Part shown: piece after piece, positions 23,966 through 32,997 of the stretch | Layout of the letters: each line of letters starts with the position of its first letter | Numbering within the stretch: position 1 is the first letter of the stretch | Source: CAYLNL01 sp964385175 | GTDB taxonomy: Bacteria; Bacteroidota; Bacteroidia; Flavobacteriales; Flavobacteriaceae | DNA length: 60,159 nucleotides | Direction of reading: 5' to 3' | Assembly (NCBI GenBank): GCA_964385175.1 | Contig: CAYLNL010000014.1 | Location: 1-60,159, forward strand | Program-made: the position numbers and the translations under genes | Notes under the pieces: model-generated | What the model saw: the letters and a program-made list of their open reading frames with translations, nothing else | Told to the model about the DNA's origin: nothing | The model's database searches: none

Positions 23966-25081
23966 TTAGGTGTTATAATAGTCAAACGCTTCATGTATCA
24001 AATCATCTGTAACTTGTTGATTTACAATAGGTTTTCCAATATCTTCCAAGAGTATGAAAAAGATTTTACCCGAATGGTTTTTTTTGTCATGCCGTAACAA
24101 AGAAATAATAGCTGTGCAATCTTTTGTTGTGAAGGGAATTTTTTGGAAAAAAGAACAAATGACGTTTTTTACCTGTGTTAGTTTTTCTATGGGCAGGTGT
24201 ACCATTTTATGAGAAAGGTATGCCGCCAGTAACATTCCCGCTGCAACGGCTTCGCCATGCAATAAGGGCTGAGGACTGTAGAGGAAATGCGATTCAATGG
24301 CATGCCCCAGCGTATGCCCGTAGTTGAGAATTTTTCGTAAGCCTTTTTCTTGCGGGTCTTGCTCCACAATCTCATTTTTTATTTGTACAGATTTGTAAAT
24401 AAGAGGTGTGAGATAGTTTAAGGGAACTGCATTATAAGCCGAAAGTTCATTCCAGTACTGTTCATTATATATCAGTCCGTGCTTTAACAATTCTGCCCAC
24501 CCGCTTTTCAGGTGATTTTGAGGGAGAGTTGCCAGGAAAGAGCTATCTATAAGCGTCATTTGCGGAAAATGAAAAGCGCCTATCATGTTTTTTAAAGAAC
24601 CCAGGTCAACACCCGTTTTTCCGCCCACAGAAGCATCTGCCATTGCCAAAAGGGAAGTAGGAATGTTTATAAACTGGATGCCGCGCATATAAGTAGCTGC
24701 TACAAACCCTCCTAAATCGGTAACTACTCCTCCGCCAAGAGCTATGAGTAAGCTGCTGCGATCGGCTCTATTTCTGGCAAGCGCCTCCCAAATATACGTG
24801 CAGGTAGCTATGTTTTTGTGAATTTCTCCCGCAGGAATAGACAGTATTTCAGCGGTATAGCCGTCTCTGAGCTGTTCTAAGAACGCGGGCAAACAAAACC
24901 GCTCGGTATGCTCATCTACCAATATAAAAATGCTGCTGTATCTAGCCGTTGCCAAATGTTCTTTTAACAGGGCATAGGCAGGTTCATCAAAATAAATACA
25001 ACCATGCGAAGTAATTAAGGGGGCGAACATACTTTTTCTATTGCAAAGCAAAGTAACAGGTTTTTCGTTTACAATATCCAT
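23966..25081 (-). CDS. aroB: 3-dehydroquinate synthase
   Basis: This is a 371-residue protein catalysing the second step of the shikimate pathway (DAHP to 3-dehydroquinate; NAD- and metal-dependent, cytoplasmic). Family motifs are PAGEIHKNI, ALGGGVVTDLGGFVAATYMRG, PTSLLAMADASVGGKTGVDL, KNMIGAFHFPQ, and the metal-binding region LNYGHTLGHAIE with HGEAVAAGM. Length is normal. It stands alone, divergent from proline dehydrogenase with 35 bases between the starts. Confidence 0.93.
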   Translation of the reverse strand: MDIVNEKPVTLLCNRKSMFAPLITSHGCIYFDEPAYALLKEHLATARYSSIFILVDEHTERFCLPAFLEQLRDGYTAEILSIPAGEIHKNIATCTYIWEALARNRADRSSLLIALGGGVVTDLGGFVAATYMRGIQFINIPTSLLAMADASVGGKTGVDLGSLKNMIGAFHFPQMTLIDSSFLATLPQNHLKSGWAELLKHGLIYNEQYWNELSAYNAVPLNYLTPLIYKSVQIKNEIVEQDPQEKGLRKILNYGHTLGHAIESHFLYSPQPLLHGEAVAAGMLLAAYLSHKMVHLPIEKLTQVKNVICSFFQKIPFTTKDCTAIISLLRHDKKNHSGKIFFILLEDIGKPIVNQQVTDDLIHEAFDYYNT

Positions 25082-25088
25082 TCCGCAG

Positions 25089-25096
25089 TATATTTG
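25089..25096 (+). promoter_or_regulatory. TAnnTTTG -7 box of proline dehydrogenase
   Basis: TATATTTG is an exact consensus match, 20 bases before the ATG at 25117. It lies in the 35-base gap to the divergent aroB gene. Confidence 0.5.
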
Positions 25097-25116
25097 CTAC
25101 TTATTTTTAGGCTTTC

Positions 25117-26283
25117 ATGGAACAAATTTTTAACGATACTCAAGTCGCCTGCTCCCTCCAATCAGACGCCGAATTGAAAAAATCGCTCTTTCTTTTCAGA
25201 ACTATGAAATATCCTTTCCTGGTAAAAATAGGAGCGGTTCTTACCCGGTTGTCACTAAAGTTGCAACTACCGGTTCAGGGAATTATTAAACGCACTATTT
25301 TTAAACAGTTTTGCGGTGGGGTTACCGAAGCAGATTGTATGGAAGTGGTTAGGAAAATACAAAGCCTGAATGTGAAAGCTGTTTTAGATTATTCAGTAGA
25401 AGGAAAAGAACGAGAGACTGATTTTAACATGGCTGTAGAGAAAAAATGTTCGCTCATTAGTTTTGCATCCCAACATTCTTCTATTGCTTTTGCGGTGGTG
25501 AAACCTACTGCCATAGGCAGGTTTGCTCTTTGGCAACTGGTTTCAGAAGGAAAAACCCTTAATGAGGTGCAAATGGCTGAGTGGGAAAGGGTAGGGAACA
25601 GGTTTGAAAAAATATGCGAACAAGCTCACCACTATCATATTCCACTTTTAATAGACGCCGAAGAAAGCTGGATGCAGGATGCCGCAGATGAACTGGCTAA
25701 GCGGCTTATGATAAAGTATAACAGGGAAGAGGCGCTTATATACAACACGGTTCAATGCTACCGGCACGATAGGTTAGCATACCTCACCGGGTTGCATGAA
25801 GAAGCTAAGAAAGCAGGCTACAAAATAGGGGTGAAGCTGGTAAGAGGCGCCTATATGGAGAAAGAACGCAAGCGAGCCAGGCGGAAAGGGTATCCAGACC
25901 CTATATGTATCGACAAAAAAGCTACCGATGCCATGTTTAATTCAACCTTAACGTATGCCATAGAACATATAAGCGATATTTCTCTTTTTGTAGGTTCACA
26001 TAACGAGGAAAGCGCTTACCTGGCAATGCGGCTAATGGAAAAAAAGGCGCTCACCAGGGATGATAAGCGAGTATGGTTTGGCCAGCTCTATGGAATGAGC
26101 AATCATCTGAGTTTTAACCTTGCCAAGGCGGGGTATAATGTAGTGAAGCTACTTCCTTTTGGACCCGTAAAAGAGGTAATTCCATACCTTATACGGAGAG
26201 CGCAGGAAAATACATCTGTAGCCGGGCAAACCGGCAGGGAACTTTCCCTTATTAAACAAGAGTTAAAAAGGCGAAAATTATAA
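25117..26283 (+). CDS. proline dehydrogenase (FAD-dependent)
   Basis: This is a 388-residue single-domain PRODH that oxidises proline to pyrroline-5-carboxylate and passes electrons to quinone. The FAD/substrate barrel shows AVLDYSVEGKE, PLLIDAEESWMQ, VKLVRGAYMEKER, and the C-terminal signature VWFGQLYGMSNHLSFNLA to KLLPFGPVKEVIPYLIRRAQEN. It lacks the P5C dehydrogenase domain of PutA, so that enzyme must be encoded elsewhere. Length is like other Bacteroidota monofunctional forms. Confidence 0.92.
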   Translation: MEQIFNDTQVACSLQSDAELKKSLFLFRTMKYPFLVKIGAVLTRLSLKLQLPVQGIIKRTIFKQFCGGVTEADCMEVVRKIQSLNVKAVLDYSVEGKERETDFNMAVEKKCSLISFASQHSSIAFAVVKPTAIGRFALWQLVSEGKTLNEVQMAEWERVGNRFEKICEQAHHYHIPLLIDAEESWMQDAADELAKRLMIKYNREEALIYNTVQCYRHDRLAYLTGLHEEAKKAGYKIGVKLVRGAYMEKERKRARRKGYPDPICIDKKATDAMFNSTLTYAIEHISDISLFVGSHNEESAYLAMRLMEKKALTRDDKRVWFGQLYGMSNHLSFNLAKAGYNVVKLLPFGPVKEVIPYLIRRAQENTSVAGQTGRELSLIKQELKRRKL

Positions 26284-26482
26284 TAGTGACGAGTTAATGA
26301 ACAATATTGAAGTAAACGAAAAACAATAGTAAGTAACTATAAAAACAACTCATCCATAAAATGAGTATGGATTGTAAAAAGAGTTAATAAGTATGCTTTT
26401 ACCATACTATCTCCTTACTAAATAAGTTCTCATATTTCAATTTATACTCTTATATTGCCCCGCTAATTCACGATATATAACC

Positions 26483-27223
26483 ATGCAAAAAACATTTTAT
26501 ATTATAGATAGAGAAGCCGATAGCATCAATCGCATTATGACTCTTTTTAAAGAATTCCCGGAATATGAGTGCATGGGTGTTTCCTATAAATATGAAGAAG
26601 CTATGAACGCTATATTAAAAGGCACTCCCCGCCTGGTTTTTGGAAGCGCCGATATTCCGCTGGCTCAATACTCCATTTTCCAGTTTATCCATGAGATGGA
26701 AAGCTATAAAACCACCGGGATAATGCCTCGTTTTGTAGCTACTTCTTACCAAAGAGATAAGTCGTATGAAGCCATTAAAAATGGTTTTTTTGATTTTTTG
26801 CTCAAACCGCTAAATGAATTAGAGATTCGCAAAACCATATTAAAATTTGAAAAAGCCCAGTCTTTTGACCCTGCTACAACACTGTGCCTAAAATCGTATA
26901 AAGACTATCGCTTTTTAAATACCGATGAAATTGTGTACCTAAAAGCAGATAGCAATGCCACCGATATACACATGGAAAGCGGCAAGGTGGTAGGAGGCTA
27001 CCATACACTTAAATATTTTGAAACCCTCTTGCCCTTACATTTTGTACGCATTCACCACAGCTATATTGTTAATATGCACTATGTTATCCGCATGCACTTT
27101 GGAAAATATAGATGCGTTCTTAAAAAAACCGAAGAAGATATTCCCTTTTCCCGCACCTACCGCGATAATGTAGAGTTTTTAAAAGAATCGCTGGTGCGAA
27201 ACGCCCTCATCACCCTTAAATGA
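26483..27223 (+). CDS. LytTR-family response regulator with degenerate receiver
   Basis: This is a 246-residue protein. The N-terminal receiver-like domain (about 1-125) keeps the FDFLLKPL lysine region. Where the phosphoacceptor motif LVFLDI is expected it reads LVFGSADIP, and the acidic pair near the N-terminus is reduced to IIDRE. The C-terminal LytTR DNA-binding domain (about 138-240) is intact: YRFLNTDEIVYLKADSNATDI, FVRIHHSYIVNM, and PFSRTYRDNVEFL. It may act without canonical phosphorylation, or use the displaced Asp. No histidine kinase is adjacent. The ~200 bases upstream hold no other gene. Confidence 0.85.
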   Translation: MQKTFYIIDREADSINRIMTLFKEFPEYECMGVSYKYEEAMNAILKGTPRLVFGSADIPLAQYSIFQFIHEMESYKTTGIMPRFVATSYQRDKSYEAIKNGFFDFLLKPLNELEIRKTILKFEKAQSFDPATTLCLKSYKDYRFLNTDEIVYLKADSNATDIHMESGKVVGGYHTLKYFETLLPLHFVRIHHSYIVNMHYVIRMHFGKYRCVLKKTEEDIPFSRTYRDNVEFLKESLVRNALITLK

Positions 27224-27436
27224 TGGCGCAGAAACAAGAATATATGCCAGGAAAATAGCCCATCTCTAATTTTACATCCTTATACTTTCATAAACATATT
27301 CCTGTTTGCAGGTTTAATAAGGATTGCCTGTATGTCTTCTTCATACAAACCAGAATTCATTACTTTTGCTGCTTACAAGAGTTGTTAGTATCTTTCTGCC
27401 TTTAACAGAGATATACGTTTCTAAATTTTTAAAAAG

Positions 27437-29284
27437 ATGTTGGAAGAAAACAAACAAACCTCCCCGGAGCATGAAGAAAAAACCCGGTTAGAAGAAGAGA
27501 CGGGAAGCAAAAATGCTGTCCAGGATGAAATAGACAGTGCTAATGCCGAAGATGCCGAAGACCAGGATAACAAACGCCGGCATAGTATTCCTTTGCCTAA
27601 TTATCACGCGATGTCTCTGGAACAAGTAATAGATGAATTTCAAAAACTGCTGGCAAATGAAAAGGTACAAACCATTAAAACCCATGTAGAACAAATAAAG
27701 CATGAATTTGATATAAAATATCAAGATTTAATAGAGCGAAAAAGGGAAGATTTTCTAAATGAGGGAGGTAATGAGATAGATTTTAAATATGTATCGCCTC
27801 TGAAAAATACCTTTGGCAAACTCTATGCAACCTACCAGGAAAAAAGAGATAGCTATTATAAAAACTTAGAACATGCCCTAAAAGCTAACCTGGCAAAACG
27901 GCTTGAAATTATAGAACAACTCAAAGCACTTATCGCCTTGAACGAAGATATGGCGGTGAGCTATAGAAAATTTAGAGAACTACAGGAACAATGGAAAAAA
28001 GCTGGCGCCATTCCCCGCAATCAGTACAACGATGTGTGGAGAACCTTTCAGCACCATACTGAAATATTTTATGATTTATTAGCTCTTAACCGTGAGTTCC
28101 AGGAAATAGATTTTAAACGAAATTTAGAAGAAAAACAAAAAATTATCGTCCGCGCCGAGCAATTACTCCAGGAAGAAGATAGCTTGAAAGCCTTCACAGA
28201 ACTACAGCGATTGCACCATAGATGGAAAGAAGAAATAGGCCCCGTTGACCGCGAGCATAGAGAACCCATTTGGGAACGATTTAGTGAGCTAACTAAAGCT
28301 ATTCATCAAAAACGGCAAGCTCATCTTATACATATTCAACACCTCCACGAGCAAAATCTCCTTAAAAAAAGAGAAATCATTCAACAAATGCAGCAACTTG
28401 CCCTGCAAACAGAAAACACCCATCGCAGCTGGCAAAATCACTTTAAAGAAATAGAGCGCCTGCGCGAAGCCTTTTTCCAGGCAGGGAAAGTTCCCCATGA
28501 ACAAACCCATTCAGTATGGGCAAATTTTAAAGAAGCAATACGGAATTTTAACCGCACTAAAAATAACTTCTATAAAAACCTCAAAAAAGAACAGTTTCAA
28601 AACCTCGAAGAAAAACGAAAACTCCTCGCTATTGCCCAATCGCTAAAAGATAGTGAAGACTGGGAACAGGCTACCCCAGTGATGAAAAAAATACAGTTAG
28701 ATTGGAAACAAATAGGGCAGGTGCCCAGCAAATACTCAGATGCTGTTTGGGCCGATTTTAAAGATGCCTGCAATCATTATTTTCAACGTCTTCATACCCT
28801 TCAAAACCAGGCAGGTACGCAAGAGCAGGAACGTATAGAGAAAAAACAACAACTCTTAGAAGAATTAAAAAATACTACTGCTGGTAATGACATCAATCTT
28901 TTGCAAGGCTTTTTAGAACGTTGGGAAGCCATCGGAAAAATCCCTCCCCATAAACGCCAGCTTGAAAGTGCTTTCTATAAAACCATAGAAGACCATTTCA
29001 ACAAATTACCCCTTGAAAAAACCCAATTAGAAATTTTTAAATATACCTTTAAAATAAGCAAGTTAACCGATAGCCCCGCCCTGCTCGATAAGGAGCGCCT
29101 CTTTGTGGAGCGAAAGATAAATGAGCTCACCACCGAACTAAGACAATTAGAAAATAACCTCCATTTTATCTCTAATGCCAGCAAGGACAACCCTATTGTA
29201 AAAAACATCCTGCAAACAATAGATACCCACAAGGAAAACCTGGACATTTGGAAAGTCAAGCTAAAAGAAATTCGCAAACACTAA
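27437..29284 (+). CDS. DUF349 repeat coiled-coil protein
   Basis: This is a 615-residue protein, hydrophilic and very rich in Lys/Glu/Gln, with no signal peptide. At least four DUF349 modules are visible by their W..aG.vP signature: WKKAGAIPRNQYNDVWRTF, WKEEIGPVDREHREPIWERF, FQAGKVPHEQTHSVWANF and WKQIGQVPSKYSDAVWADF. A long helical tail completes the protein. DUF349 proteins are widespread in Bacteroidota, and their function is not established to my knowledge. A coiled-coil structural or nucleic-acid-associated role is possible. The acidic, low-complexity N-terminus (first 45 residues) may be disordered. Confidence 0.8.
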   Translation: MLEENKQTSPEHEEKTRLEEETGSKNAVQDEIDSANAEDAEDQDNKRRHSIPLPNYHAMSLEQVIDEFQKLLANEKVQTIKTHVEQIKHEFDIKYQDLIERKREDFLNEGGNEIDFKYVSPLKNTFGKLYATYQEKRDSYYKNLEHALKANLAKRLEIIEQLKALIALNEDMAVSYRKFRELQEQWKKAGAIPRNQYNDVWRTFQHHTEIFYDLLALNREFQEIDFKRNLEEKQKIIVRAEQLLQEEDSLKAFTELQRLHHRWKEEIGPVDREHREPIWERFSELTKAIHQKRQAHLIHIQHLHEQNLLKKREIIQQMQQLALQTENTHRSWQNHFKEIERLREAFFQAGKVPHEQTHSVWANFKEAIRNFNRTKNNFYKNLKKEQFQNLEEKRKLLAIAQSLKDSEDWEQATPVMKKIQLDWKQIGQVPSKYSDAVWADFKDACNHYFQRLHTLQNQAGTQEQERIEKKQQLLEELKNTTAGNDINLLQGFLERWEAIGKIPPHKRQLESAFYKTIEDHFNKLPLEKTQLEIFKYTFKISKLTDSPALLDKERLFVERKINELTTELRQLENNLHFISNASKDNPIVKNILQTIDTHKENLDIWKVKLKEIRKH

Positions 29285-29321
29285 CTGCCCATACGTGTAA
29301 AAATGAGCATACGACAGAACT

Positions 29322-30572
29322 ATGGCTAAAGAAATACTCATTATAGGAGGGGGAATCACAGGGCTTTGTTCTGCCTACTACCTCCTCCAGGAAGGACACC
29401 GCATCACTATTCTCGATAGCTCTGATATGACAAAGGGTGCCTCCTACGTAAACGCTGGCTATCTTACCCCCAGCCATATTATTCCCCTCGCAGCCCCCGG
29501 CATTATTACCCAAGCCCTTAAATGGATGCTTCATTCCTCCAGCCCTTTCTATGTGAAACCCCGTTTAGACCCTGAATTTTTAAAATGGAGTTGGTATTTC
29601 AAAAAATCTGCCTCTGCCGCCAATGTTCAAAAAGCTATTCCCCTTCTTTGCCAACTCAACCTTCACAGCAGTCAATTATATCGGGAACTACATCAATCTC
29701 AACATCTTGGCGATTTTCACATAGAACACAAAGGCGTGCTCATGCTCTACTATACCGAGCAGGCAGGGGAGAAGGAATATCGCGTGTATGAACGCGCTAA
29801 GCAAGAGGGATTAAATGCCACCGCCCTTTCTGCTACCGAATTAAAAACCATAGAGCCTTGCATACACCCCCGCGTGCAAGGCGCCATCCATTACCTCTGC
29901 GATTCTCATAGCACTCCTGGCGATTTTATGGAACGGCTTAAAAACTATCTCCTCCGTAAGGGCGTACAGGTAATACCCTGTGAACCGGTTACCGGGTTTC
30001 AAAAATCGGGAAACCGCATCAGCAAAGTAAACACTTCCCATAACACCTATGCCGCCGATGAAATTGTTTTGGCCGCTGGTAGTTGGAGCGCTCGCCTGGC
30101 AGCCTCTATGCATATAAAACTCCCCTTGCAACCAGGCAAAGGCTATAAAATAGATGTGAAACAGCCTACCCCTATAAACCTCCCTGCTATTTTAATGGAA
30201 GCCCGTGTGGCCGTAACCCCCATGTGCGGGTTCACCCGCTTCGCTGGCACCATGGAGCTTTCGGGCAATAACAACCAGGTGCGAAAAAATAGAGTGCAAG
30301 CCATTGCCCAGGCTGCCTCTGCCTACTATCAAGACCTCCACATCCCCACGCAAGACCAGGACGCTGCCCAATGCGGTTTGCGACCTCTCTCGCCCGATGG
30401 CCTCCCTTACATTGGGAAAAGCACCCGCTACACTAACCTCACCATAGCTACCGGGCACGCTATGATGGGTTGGAGTTTGGGACCTATTACCGGGAAATTG
30501 GTCTCCGAAATTATAAGCGGTAGAAAAACCACCCTCAACATAGAACCCTATCATCCTGAACGGCGATTCTGA
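29322..30572 (+). CDS. FAD-dependent D-amino-acid dehydrogenase / glycine oxidase-like (DadA family)
   Basis: This is a 416-residue DAO-superfamily oxidoreductase. The N-terminal Rossmann motif is ILIIGGGITGLCSAYYL (dinucleotide GxGxxG). DadA-like features are GYLTPSHIIPLAAPG, an internal substrate domain, LPLQPGKGYKIDV, and the C-terminal FAD-contact region CGLRPLSPDGLPYIGKS and ATGHAMMGWSLGP. It likely deaminates D-amino acids or a related amine to the 2-oxo acid. It starts 37 bases after the DUF349 gene and is followed 215 bases later by homogentisate dioxygenase, which hints at amino-acid catabolism. The substrate cannot be set from sequence. Confidence 0.85.
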   Translation: MAKEILIIGGGITGLCSAYYLLQEGHRITILDSSDMTKGASYVNAGYLTPSHIIPLAAPGIITQALKWMLHSSSPFYVKPRLDPEFLKWSWYFKKSASAANVQKAIPLLCQLNLHSSQLYRELHQSQHLGDFHIEHKGVLMLYYTEQAGEKEYRVYERAKQEGLNATALSATELKTIEPCIHPRVQGAIHYLCDSHSTPGDFMERLKNYLLRKGVQVIPCEPVTGFQKSGNRISKVNTSHNTYAADEIVLAAGSWSARLAASMHIKLPLQPGKGYKIDVKQPTPINLPAILMEARVAVTPMCGFTRFAGTMELSGNNNQVRKNRVQAIAQAASAYYQDLHIPTQDQDAAQCGLRPLSPDGLPYIGKSTRYTNLTIATGHAMMGWSLGPITGKLVSEIISGRKTTLNIEPYHPERRF

Positions 30573-30787
30573 AATTATATACAGTATTTTACAGATAGCC
30601 CATCAGTAGATTCTTGGTGTAAAGACCATTTACTTTCATTCGTACCCTTTCCCTATTACCTCATATTTGTCAATCCTCCTAAACAGGCATACACTACATT
30701 TTCAGTCATTCAACCTACAAAACCAGCCTAAAAACAGCTATTTTTTAAAATTCTTTCCCGATATTTGTACAACTAAAAAAATCAACC

Positions 30788-31945
30788 ATGCCATTTTATC
30801 ATCAGTTAGGCACCATTCCGCCCAAGCGTCATACCATCTTTCGAAAACCAGGAGGCAGCCTCTACTATGAACAGTTGTTCGGTACTATCGGGTTCGAGGG
30901 TATGTCTTCTAACCTCTACCATGAACACCGGCCTACCCAAATTAAAAAAGTAAAAACCGCCCTGCAAGTAGCTCCTAAAATAACCATCGCCAACAATATA
31001 AAACCCTACCGCCTGCATGGCTTTGCTATTCTCCCCGAAAACGATTACCTCCAGAGCCGAAAAACCATTCTCACCAATAGCGACTGCTCTATTATACTGG
31101 CAGCCCCGCGGGAAGCCACTAAAAACTATTTTTATAAGAATGCCAATGCCGATGAGCTGCTTTTTATTCACCAGGGAAGCGGGAAACTGAGAACTCATCT
31201 CGGGAATTTAGATTTTAAATATGGCGATTATTTGCTGGTGCCAAGAGGTACAATCTATAAAATAGAATTCGACACTCCTGAAAATAGGCTTTTTATAGTA
31301 GAGTCCCGGAGACCTATCTATACCCCCAAACGCTATCGCAATTGGTTTGGGCAACTGCTGGAACATGCTCCTTTCTGTGAGCGCGACATTCGCCGCCCCG
31401 AAGAGTTGGAAACGCATGATGAAACCGGTGAGTTTTTAATAAAAATTAAAAAACAAGACGAAATTTTTGATGTAGTTTATGCCACCCACCCCTTTGATGT
31501 AGTGGGTTATGATGGGTTCAACTACCCGTATGCTTTTTCTATCCACGATTTTGAACCTATTACAGGACGCATTCACCAACCGCCTCCCGTTCACCAGACA
31601 TTTGAGACAGATGCTTTTGTGGTGTGTAGTTTTGTTCCCAGGTTATATGACTACCACCCGCAGGCTATACCGGCCCCCTATAACCATAGTAATATAGATT
31701 CTGATGAGGTGCTATATTATGTGGCAGGCGATTTTATGAGCCGAAACGATATAGCCCCGGGGCATATTTCACTTCACCCAGCAGGCATTCCCCACGGACC
31801 GCACCCCGGCGCCGTGGAAAGAAGTATTGGCAAAACGAAAACAGATGAATTAGCGGTGATGGTAGATACTTTTAAACCCCTGATGCTCACCCAGGAGGCT
31901 TTAGATATTGCAGATGAGGATTATTACCGGTCATGGTTAGAATAG
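30788..31945 (+). CDS. hmgA: homogentisate 1,2-dioxygenase
   Basis: This is a 385-residue cupin-type Fe(II) dioxygenase that opens the homogentisate ring in tyrosine/phenylalanine degradation. The protein opens with MPFYHQLGTIPPKRH..RKPGG as in the family. The iron site region shows HSNIDSDE (His300 and Glu307) and the HPAGIPHGPHPG segment (His336/His339). KTDELAVMVDTFKPL closes the domain. It is somewhat shorter than the human enzyme (445). Maleylacetoacetate isomerase and fumarylacetoacetase are not in the window. Confidence 0.9.
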   Translation: MPFYHQLGTIPPKRHTIFRKPGGSLYYEQLFGTIGFEGMSSNLYHEHRPTQIKKVKTALQVAPKITIANNIKPYRLHGFAILPENDYLQSRKTILTNSDCSIILAAPREATKNYFYKNANADELLFIHQGSGKLRTHLGNLDFKYGDYLLVPRGTIYKIEFDTPENRLFIVESRRPIYTPKRYRNWFGQLLEHAPFCERDIRRPEELETHDETGEFLIKIKKQDEIFDVVYATHPFDVVGYDGFNYPYAFSIHDFEPITGRIHQPPPVHQTFETDAFVVCSFVPRLYDYHPQAIPAPYNHSNIDSDEVLYYVAGDFMSRNDIAPGHISLHPAGIPHGPHPGAVERSIGKTKTDELAVMVDTFKPLMLTQEALDIADEDYYRSWLE

Positions 31946-31969
31946 GTATCGTTTTATACCCGGGTGTTG

Positions 31970-32728
31970 TTATGGAATTTTAACCTCTTTTATATCGTCC
32001 GCAAGCAGCCAGCCTATCTTACCATCAGCCAGGGCTATTTTTTTCCAGTCGCCCAACCCATCTTCCACGTTCACCTTAGTTCCCTCATGGAGAAGGAAAA
32101 TCTCCTCGCTTCGGTAATTAGGTTCTGAACGCACGCTTGTTTCTTTTACAAAAACAATAGCCGGCTTTTCTTTTCTCTCTCGCGTATATTCGTTATAAGC
32201 CAGCACAATCCCCGCTAGTGAAAGAAATAAAAACCCAAAACCCGCTATAAAAAACAGCCGTTTTTGGCGTTGTCCCACGGAAAAATAATACTCTAAGAAC
32301 CCAACCACAAACAATCCCATAAAAATAACCCCAAAAATCGCCCAACCATTATATGGTAACAACCCTGCAATACGTCTAAACAATTTTCCAATAGCTCCCT
32401 GGGGCATACTATCAATAGCATCTACCGTCATATTTTGAGCGAACTGCAAATTATTTTGCACATCCGGATCGTTGGGCGCCAGCCAGAGCGCTTTCTCATA
32501 GTAATAAATACTCGGTGCCACCTGGTTGAGCTTATAATAAGTATTCCCAAGATTGTAATACAACGAAGCAGAATGAACCCCCCCATCCAGGATTTTCAGG
32601 TACTTTGTCGCTGCTTCCTCATATTTTCCCGAGTTGTAGAGTGCATTGGCTTCCTTAAAAAGCTGCTCGCTCTGGGCAGAAGCCATTCCCCACAAGAACA
32701 GGAGAAAAACGGTTATTCCTTTTTTCAT
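31970..32728 (-). CDS. batE: BatE: TPR and SH3 domain protein
   Basis: With the start at 32728 the protein has 252 residues. It has a signal peptide (MKKGITVFLLFLWGMASAQ) and TPR units around 30-110 (YNLGNTYYKLNQ, YYYEKALWLAPNDPDVQNNL). Two transmembrane segments lie around 130-185, and the C-terminal bacterial SH3 domain contains VRSEPNYRSEEIFLLHEGTKV and GKIGWLLADD. BatE is the last gene of the Bat operon, linked in Bacteroides to aerotolerance. Further upstream in-frame starts (32758, 32734) would precede the signal peptide. It is separated from batD by a 7-base microsatellite. Confidence 0.85.
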   Translation of the reverse strand: MKKGITVFLLFLWGMASAQSEQLFKEANALYNSGKYEEAATKYLKILDGGVHSASLYYNLGNTYYKLNQVAPSIYYYEKALWLAPNDPDVQNNLQFAQNMTVDAIDSMPQGAIGKLFRRIAGLLPYNGWAIFGVIFMGLFVVGFLEYYFSVGQRQKRLFFIAGFGFLFLSLAGIVLAYNEYTRERKEKPAIVFVKETSVRSEPNYRSEEIFLLHEGTKVNVEDGLGDWKKIALADGKIGWLLADDIKEVKIP

Positions 32729-32817
32729 TGTCATTCGTTTTTTTACGGTTAAAATCACCGGTTATTGATGGTTCTTATTTTTTGGTTTAAACGCCTCCAC
32801 ACAATTTATTATAAAAA

Positions 32818-32974
32818 TTCTCTTGATTCTTGGTTCTTGGTTCTTGGTTCTTGGTTCTTGATTCTTGGTTCTTGATTCTTGATTCTTGATTCTTGGTTCT
32901 TGATTCTTGTTTCTTGATTCTTGATTCTTGATTCTTGATTCTTGTTTCTTGTTTCTTGTTTCTTGTCTCCTATC
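32818..32974. repeat. heptamer microsatellite (ttcttgN)n
   Basis: About 22 tandem copies of ttcttg followed by a, g or t fill the gap between batD and batE. Short runs of the same heptamer occur in the batC coding region (about 35120-35220, reverse sense encoding Gln/Asn/Lys-rich protein) and at 41012-41041 upstream of DUF58. Confidence 0.85.
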
Positions 32975-32997
32975 TCTTGTTTCAAAACCGCTGGTTA

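Noticed and set aside
23734..24012. 92-residue plus-strand open frame between speA and aroB
   Set aside because: It starts at TTG, overlaps the 3' end of aroB in antisense, and shows no family resemblance or promoter.
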